Shown one piece after another: positions 60,206 to 64,000 of a stretch of DNA of 64,000 bases. The position numbers were made by a program, and so were the translations under genes. The stretch's first letter is position 1; every line of letters begins with the position of its first letter. The stretch is taken from positions 30,776,238-30,840,237 of the forward strand of contig CM069434.1 of NCBI GenBank assembly GCA_035610365.1, in the 5' to 3' direction. This DNA is from Aquatica leii (lineage: Eukaryota; Arthropoda; Insecta; Coleoptera; Lampyridae). The notes beneath the pieces were generated by a model. It had not been told where the DNA came from. It saw nothing but the letters and a program-made list of their open reading frames with translations, and searched no databases.

Positions 60206-60712
60206 TTAAAAAGAAATAGTCTCTGTCGACTCTGATTGGGTTACAGTTGATAAGGGGCGTGTTTTTGATAATTGACTAATGACCGAGAACCAAAGAAGAG
60301 ATAGCTCAAAACCATGATTGCGATTGAAGTTATTGGGGTGTTTGATGATTTCTATGCTTTCTCGGAAGTTTCTGTTGAAAACGAGTGGAGATTTGGCAAT
60401 CAACAAAGCATTATCAAAATCTATCTTGTGACCTGTAGTATAATGATGTTCAGCAACCGCAGACTTGGAAATATACCTTTTTCTTATACAACGATCATGT
60501 TCGGAAATGCGAGTAATGACGGAACGACCGGTTTCACCAATGTAGACTAAACCACATGAACAGGGAATTCGGTATAAACTTTCAGGTGAAAGTGTAGGAA
60601 ATTTGTCTTTCGAAGAAGGAAGAATCTGAGAGATTTTGCCTGTCGAGTTGAATATGGGTTTATTGCCATTCTTACGAAAAAGTTTCCTTATTTGATTTGA
60701 TGTTGACAACAC
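60206..60712 (-). CDS. Penelope-like GIY-YIG endonuclease segment
   Basis: C-terminal part of a Penelope-like polyprotein. Residues 1-45 are the linker after the reverse transcriptase (SNQIRKLFRKNGNKPIFNST). The nuclease then shows the GIY-like LYR (46-48) with zinc-ligand-type cysteines in PCSCG, LVYIG for YIG, ETGRSVITRISEH with the conserved Arg and His, AVAEHHYTTGH, and RESIEIIKHPNNFNR carrying the conserved acidic residue. In this family the nuclease nicks DNA to prime reverse transcription. The frame is uninterrupted over 168 codons, a sign of youth. Its N terminus is a fusion point with the opposite arm, not a natural start, so it makes no complete protein. Confidence 0.8.
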   Translation of the reverse strand: MLSTSNQIRKLFRKNGNKPIFNSTGKISQILPSSKDKFPTLSPESLYRIPCSCGLVYIGETGRSVITRISEHDRCIRKRYISKSAVAEHHYTTGHKIDFDNALLIAKSPLVFNRNFRESIEIIKHPNNFNRNHGFELSLLWFSVISQLSKTRPLSTVTQSESTETISF

Positions 60713-60806
60713 GTTTATTGTTTCGTCTCATGGTCATCTTGAATTGTCTAAGTTTCTTGATCATCTTAACAATCAACACTTAGATATCAAATTTACTATA
60801 GAAATC
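60702..60806 (+). pseudogene. Penelope-like reverse transcriptase fragment
   Basis: One frame reads VDNTFIVSSHGHLELSKFLD and HLNNQHLDIKFTIEIES. This is the catalytic palm segment and the following block of a Penelope-like reverse transcriptase (family form YVDDTFV, then HLN, then IKFTME). It runs on the strand opposite the GIY-YIG segment. It is followed almost at once by the terminal repeat, so this arm lacks the nuclease: an internal deletion separates the two. Confidence 0.75.
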
Positions 60807-61043
60807 GAAAGTAAGTAAATAAGTCACTTTTACGGAGTTTAGAATCTGGCTTGGTTCACAAGTTGATTACCTAACTCGGTAGTGGTTCTTTGTTAGATTT
60901 TCGTTTGCTTTTTCAAGTTATCGTTTTCTTTCTTAACTTTTCAGAGTTTAGATTATGGCTTGTTTCACAAGTGGATAACCTAACTTTTGAAAAGTTCTTA
61001 GTTAGATTTTGGTTGCTTGTTTGAGTTTTGCGATGTATCTCAC

Positions 61044-61084
61044 GCCCTGATGAAGCCCCTTACGAAAGTGGGCAAAACGTTGGC
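61044..61084 (+). ncRNA. Hammerhead-like motif, right Penelope terminal repeat
   Basis: Stem I GCC (61044-61046) with GGC (61082-61084); core CTGATGA (61047-61053); stem II GCCC (61055-61058) with GGGC (61070-61073); then AAAAC (61074-61078) and GTT. The left copy has GAAAC here, so one core base is changed and this copy is probably inactive. Confidence 0.45.
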
Positions 61085-62049
61085 AACTTCGGTTACAACA
61101 ACAATGACATGGTCCAAACCCGGAAGACATTCTTATCTTAGTATAGATTCCGGCCGTGGAAACCTTCGCTATTTCATTCAAACTCGCTCACTTTAAAGAG
61201 TCATTCAGTACAATGGCGTTTTTTTGGTTAATCGTTAACTTCAGTTAAACACTTACAAACAATTTGTGGTTCTGTAAAAGTGTTAGTGTCGGTTAAAGCA
61301 TAATCGACGTAATTGTCGTTTAACATAACTTTAGAAATTTAAAGACTTTATTCAGCACAATTGCTTGCCAATTTCATCACACATCAAATGACGAACAGGT
61401 CGCCAATCTTGTATAGTCAAAAAATTTTTTGCAACTATCTGCTTTCTTTAGTAATCAATACCTGCCAGTACGTTTTCTCAATGTCTGCAATGCAAAAACG
61501 TGTTGTCTAAAGCGTAATAGTAAAAAAAAAGTTTAATTGTACAACCAGGCTAGCGTGCTAAATGTCATTTAATAAGAATGCCGTGGTGCTATGTGCACTG
61601 CCGTCGAAAACTACGCAAAGCTTGGTAGTTGTTTGTCCTGTTTTAATATATCGCCTAAAATGCTTAGAGATTGCTTTAGTAAAAAAGAAACTATAAATGG
61701 ACAAGAACATTTGCGCTAAAAAGTGCGTTTAAAATATGATTCACACTCTTGTCATTAAAATAATCTTTGTTAAAGAGACTTTTACAACTTTCCAGAAGCG
61801 GGTTAACTCATTTTGAATCTTATGTGTTGTTGCCATATTGCAATGAGGTTAGAAAAAAACCAACGCAAAGAATGTAGAACTAGAAATAATCCAACCAAAG
61901 CGGGTCACCTAAAGTATAGGTTTCCCAAGATCTAACAAAATTTGATTGTTACATATAGAATCTTTCAAAAACAATTCGCATTCTGCAAGAGAATAATTTC
62001 TTCTAATTTTTCAAAATCTTCATTGGCAACAATTATATTGGTTAAGATA

Positions 62050-63420
62050 TTCCAATCATTTGCCTAAAACGCGTAGAATGATAAAACACTAAATCATTAT
62101 TTACTAGTTTATGTTCATTTGATTTCTTTGTTTAAACTCTTGATTTTAAAAAAATTAAGCGAAAAAAAGATCTGTTTTTAACCAAAAAAATAAGTAAATA
62201 TTTTATACATACAGACAATAATAACAAATTAATCTCTTTAAGTGAAAAGAATAGTTTTATTTTTATGTTAACAAAACTTTGTATTGTTGTCTTTTATGTA
62301 TGTTATGTACATATTTGCCGAACAATAAATTATTTGAAAATATTTTATAAGGCTACTATTAAACCTATTTTGATTTACAAATATTAAAAAAATTAAAATT
62401 CCTTTAAAGAAACCCAACAGCGCAGATCACTGCTTACGTTTTATTAAATCGTATCTGTGGCCATTGATCTGTTATTATTGCTTTCAACATTCTCGTACAG
62501 TGCGTTTAGCAATAAAAGTTTGTAAATACATATTATGTAAACATATTTTACAAACAAATGTACTAAAAAAGTTAAAACAAATGATTTATTGATTCAAGTA
62601 CAAAATTGAGAAAATTACTTCAATTTCTAATACTTTTAAAATAAATAAAATACTTTAGTTATAACAATGTACTTGTTTTTAATATTTCTGTATTTTATGT
62701 TACACAGTCGTAATTAAACGTTTTATAAAATATTAATTTTTTTTTAATGAAGTTTGTATTAAATTTATAAAAATTTAATTGCCAAGTTTTATACCTGTGT
62801 TAAAAAAACTAAACTAAAGAAAAATTAATTATTTACTCGGTTTTGATCAAATCGTATGCATTTATAATAGATGTTGCTACACAACACAAAAGATTGAGAA
62901 GATCGTCTTAAATTGCATAAATAAAACATACAAAACCAAGACTTTATAGGAATATTGCAAAAATCAGATTAAATTAATTTTGTTTCTTTACGTTTTGCAT
63001 TGAATTTAAAATTTTGTTCAGATTAGGTTTTAAAAGATATTTGTTTGTAGTAAAAAAACATATCATTTATTTAAGAAATTGAAACTTAGATATAAATTTA
63101 TCAGCAAGTTTTGTACATATATCTGTTTTTAGTAGTATTTATTTTTTCAAATTTGTTTTATACAATTTTACTTACTTTACTTAATAATTTTTTAAATTAA
63201 GTATTTTTTTTAATAACTTATGTGTAATTTAAAATATACTAAATAATAATAATAATAACAATGTTTATTTATATTTTGCAAAAAAAATACATTTACACAA
63301 GTCAGTATACAATATTCTCATATTCTATTATATAATATTATATCTTAAAATCCAAAAACCCTTTATACGAAGAAAACGTATTATATACAAGGCAAAAGAA
63401 AGTGTATAGTAAATCTTTTA
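62050..63420. other. AT-rich gene-free stretch
   Basis: Nothing supported; a short AAT microsatellite lies at about 63246-63262. Confidence 0.6.
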
Positions 63421-63439
63421 TTAATTCCGGTAAACGGTT

Positions 63440-64000
63440 AAAAAAAATTTGTAAATAAGTTTTATGGCTGTTAGATTGGAAGATGCAGTGAAAGAGAAGT
63501 TTGTTACTGGCTTATTACATCTAGAAAAAAACTTTAAATAGACTTTGTAAGGAAGACTATTTAATAAAGACTTTGGAGGAGGTAAAAAACTAGTCAGTAA
63601 AGAAACCGTTCTAAATTCAAAGATAACTGTTAAAGAAACCTTTGCTTTGAAATACTTAAACAATCGACAACCAGCGAAATCTGGATCATTTAAAACAAAG
63701 CTCGCAGTTTTAAAACGGAAACAACTTGAAACTAATACTAGTCGTGCTTGTTCTGTTTTAGATAAACCAGATCCAAAATGTTAAGCATGTGGCAAATCTA
63801 GGCACATTTTTAAATACGGTAAGTACAAGAAGTTTAAATGTAACATTTTTGATCATGTTGCTTGTAACTCAGTAATAAAAATTTTTGGCATTAGATTACG
63901 AAATAAGTAAATCCCTATATAATTTATTTAGTATTAGGGATAATTTAGACAGAATTAAAGTTAATATTAATGTTGATAATGTACCGATAAAATTTGAAAT
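63440..64000 (+). mobile_element. Ty3/Gypsy fossil: gag end and protease start, running off the window
   Basis: Plus-strand parts: a gag stretch (LEDAVKEKFVTGLLHLEK, then ALKYLNN), a zinc-knuckle region near 63775-63880 (ACGKSRHIF, KKFKCNIFDH), and a segment leading into the protease (LFSIRDNLDRIKVNINVDN). This order is that of a Ty3/Gypsy element. It is broken, and its remainder lies beyond the window. Confidence 0.65.

Larger units (their letters stand above)
59951..61173. mobile_element. Penelope-like element, inverted dimer of truncated copies
   Basis: Flanked by a perfect 12-bp target duplication, TCATTCAAACTC, at 59939-59950 and 61174-61185. From left to right: a terminal repeat (minus orientation, to about 60195), a GIY-YIG coding segment (minus, 60206-60712), a reverse-transcriptase fragment (plus, 60702-60806), and a second terminal repeat (plus, about 60822-61150). 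The terminal repeats are roughly 230-330 bp and inverted to each other. The two arms are therefore separate truncated pieces meeting at about 60702-60712. It sits inside the reverse transcriptase of the BEL/Pao fossil. Confidence 0.8.
58230..62030 (-). mobile_element. BEL/Pao retrotransposon fossil 2, split by a Penelope-like element
   Basis: Minus-strand order: end of protease (FGWII near 61910), the leader before the reverse transcriptase (HKIQNELTRFWKV), reverse transcriptase (TKLCVVFDGSAHSTTAFLLN and a YVDY box near 61300), then, beyond the insertion, the RNase H-side block (RRIILFDIAQVFGPFGFISP at 59500) and the integrase zinc-binding part (LVGPQLTLASTSDHFW). The integrase C-terminal part (LVQMKSIFNTQFLT, to FKRIQQIV) ends near 58250. 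Gag and LTRs were not identified. Many breaks; older than the Penelope insertion. Confidence 0.8.

Overview
This window is AT-rich eukaryotic DNA (roughly three quarters A+T by eye) that behaves like a transposon graveyard. I recognise no ordinary host protein-coding gene, rRNA or tRNA. The element mix points to an invertebrate animal, most likely an arthropod: a mariner of the insect irritans/mellifera type, piggyBac, BEL/Pao, Ty3/Gypsy, a Penelope-like element with a GIY-YIG nuclease, PIF/Harbinger with its Myb-like partner, hAT and a DD82E Sailor-like IS630 relative. Species is not determinable. Introns that can be read inside the elements are tiny (51-62 bp), which suggests a host with very short introns.

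Layout. 1-5 kb: AT-rich DNA, an inverted pair of GC-rich minisatellite-like blocks and a Penelope terminal fragment. 5-6.5 kb: 3'-truncated piggyBac. 9-10.6 kb: decayed hAT with its right end. 10.8-14.8 kb: hammerhead-repeat fragment, an internally deleted Harbinger with TAA target duplication, a Ty3/Gypsy RNase H-integrase fossil, and a 104-bp terminal-inverted-repeat element. 16.6-19.2 kb: a 327-bp tandem repeat carrying hammerhead-ribozyme motifs, split by a 1.74-kb DNA element. 19.7-21.4 kb: interrupted mariner. 22.5-24.1 kb: long-TIR element with a nested pogo/Tigger-like element. 26.9-28.4 kb: Sailor-like transposase with introns. 28.7-36 kb: Gypsy gag and a BEL/Pao fossil. 39.9-42.9 kb: a repeat with a conserved intron, a two-gene Harbinger, and a second piggyBac fragment. 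51.5-56.2 kb: an apparently intact hammerhead motif in a 251-bp repeat, two 20-bp minisatellites, nested MITEs, and the second intron-bearing repeat. 58.2-62 kb: BEL/Pao split by a Penelope-like inverted dimer with a 12-bp target duplication. 63.4 kb to the end: Gypsy gag.

The most interesting signal is non-coding. Tandem repeats at 16.6-19.2 kb and 51.5-51.85 kb have the layout of animal retrozymes: tandem units of 250-330 bp, each with a type I hammerhead ribozyme. The copy at 51671-51714 keeps every core nucleotide and a perfect 6-bp stem I. The Penelope-like element in the same window carries hammerhead-like motifs in its terminal repeats, and Penelope reverse transcriptase is a plausible source of mobility for such repeats. 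A second notable signal is a repeat (39.9-40.3 kb and 55.8-56.2 kb) whose two diverged copies share a GT-AG intron and a hairpin kept by a wobble pair.

Nothing here is an operon. The genes that work together are within elements: in the Harbinger, a transposase and a convergent Myb/SANT-like DNA-binding protein. Most elements are visibly broken. Alignment and family calls were made by eye and should be read as such.
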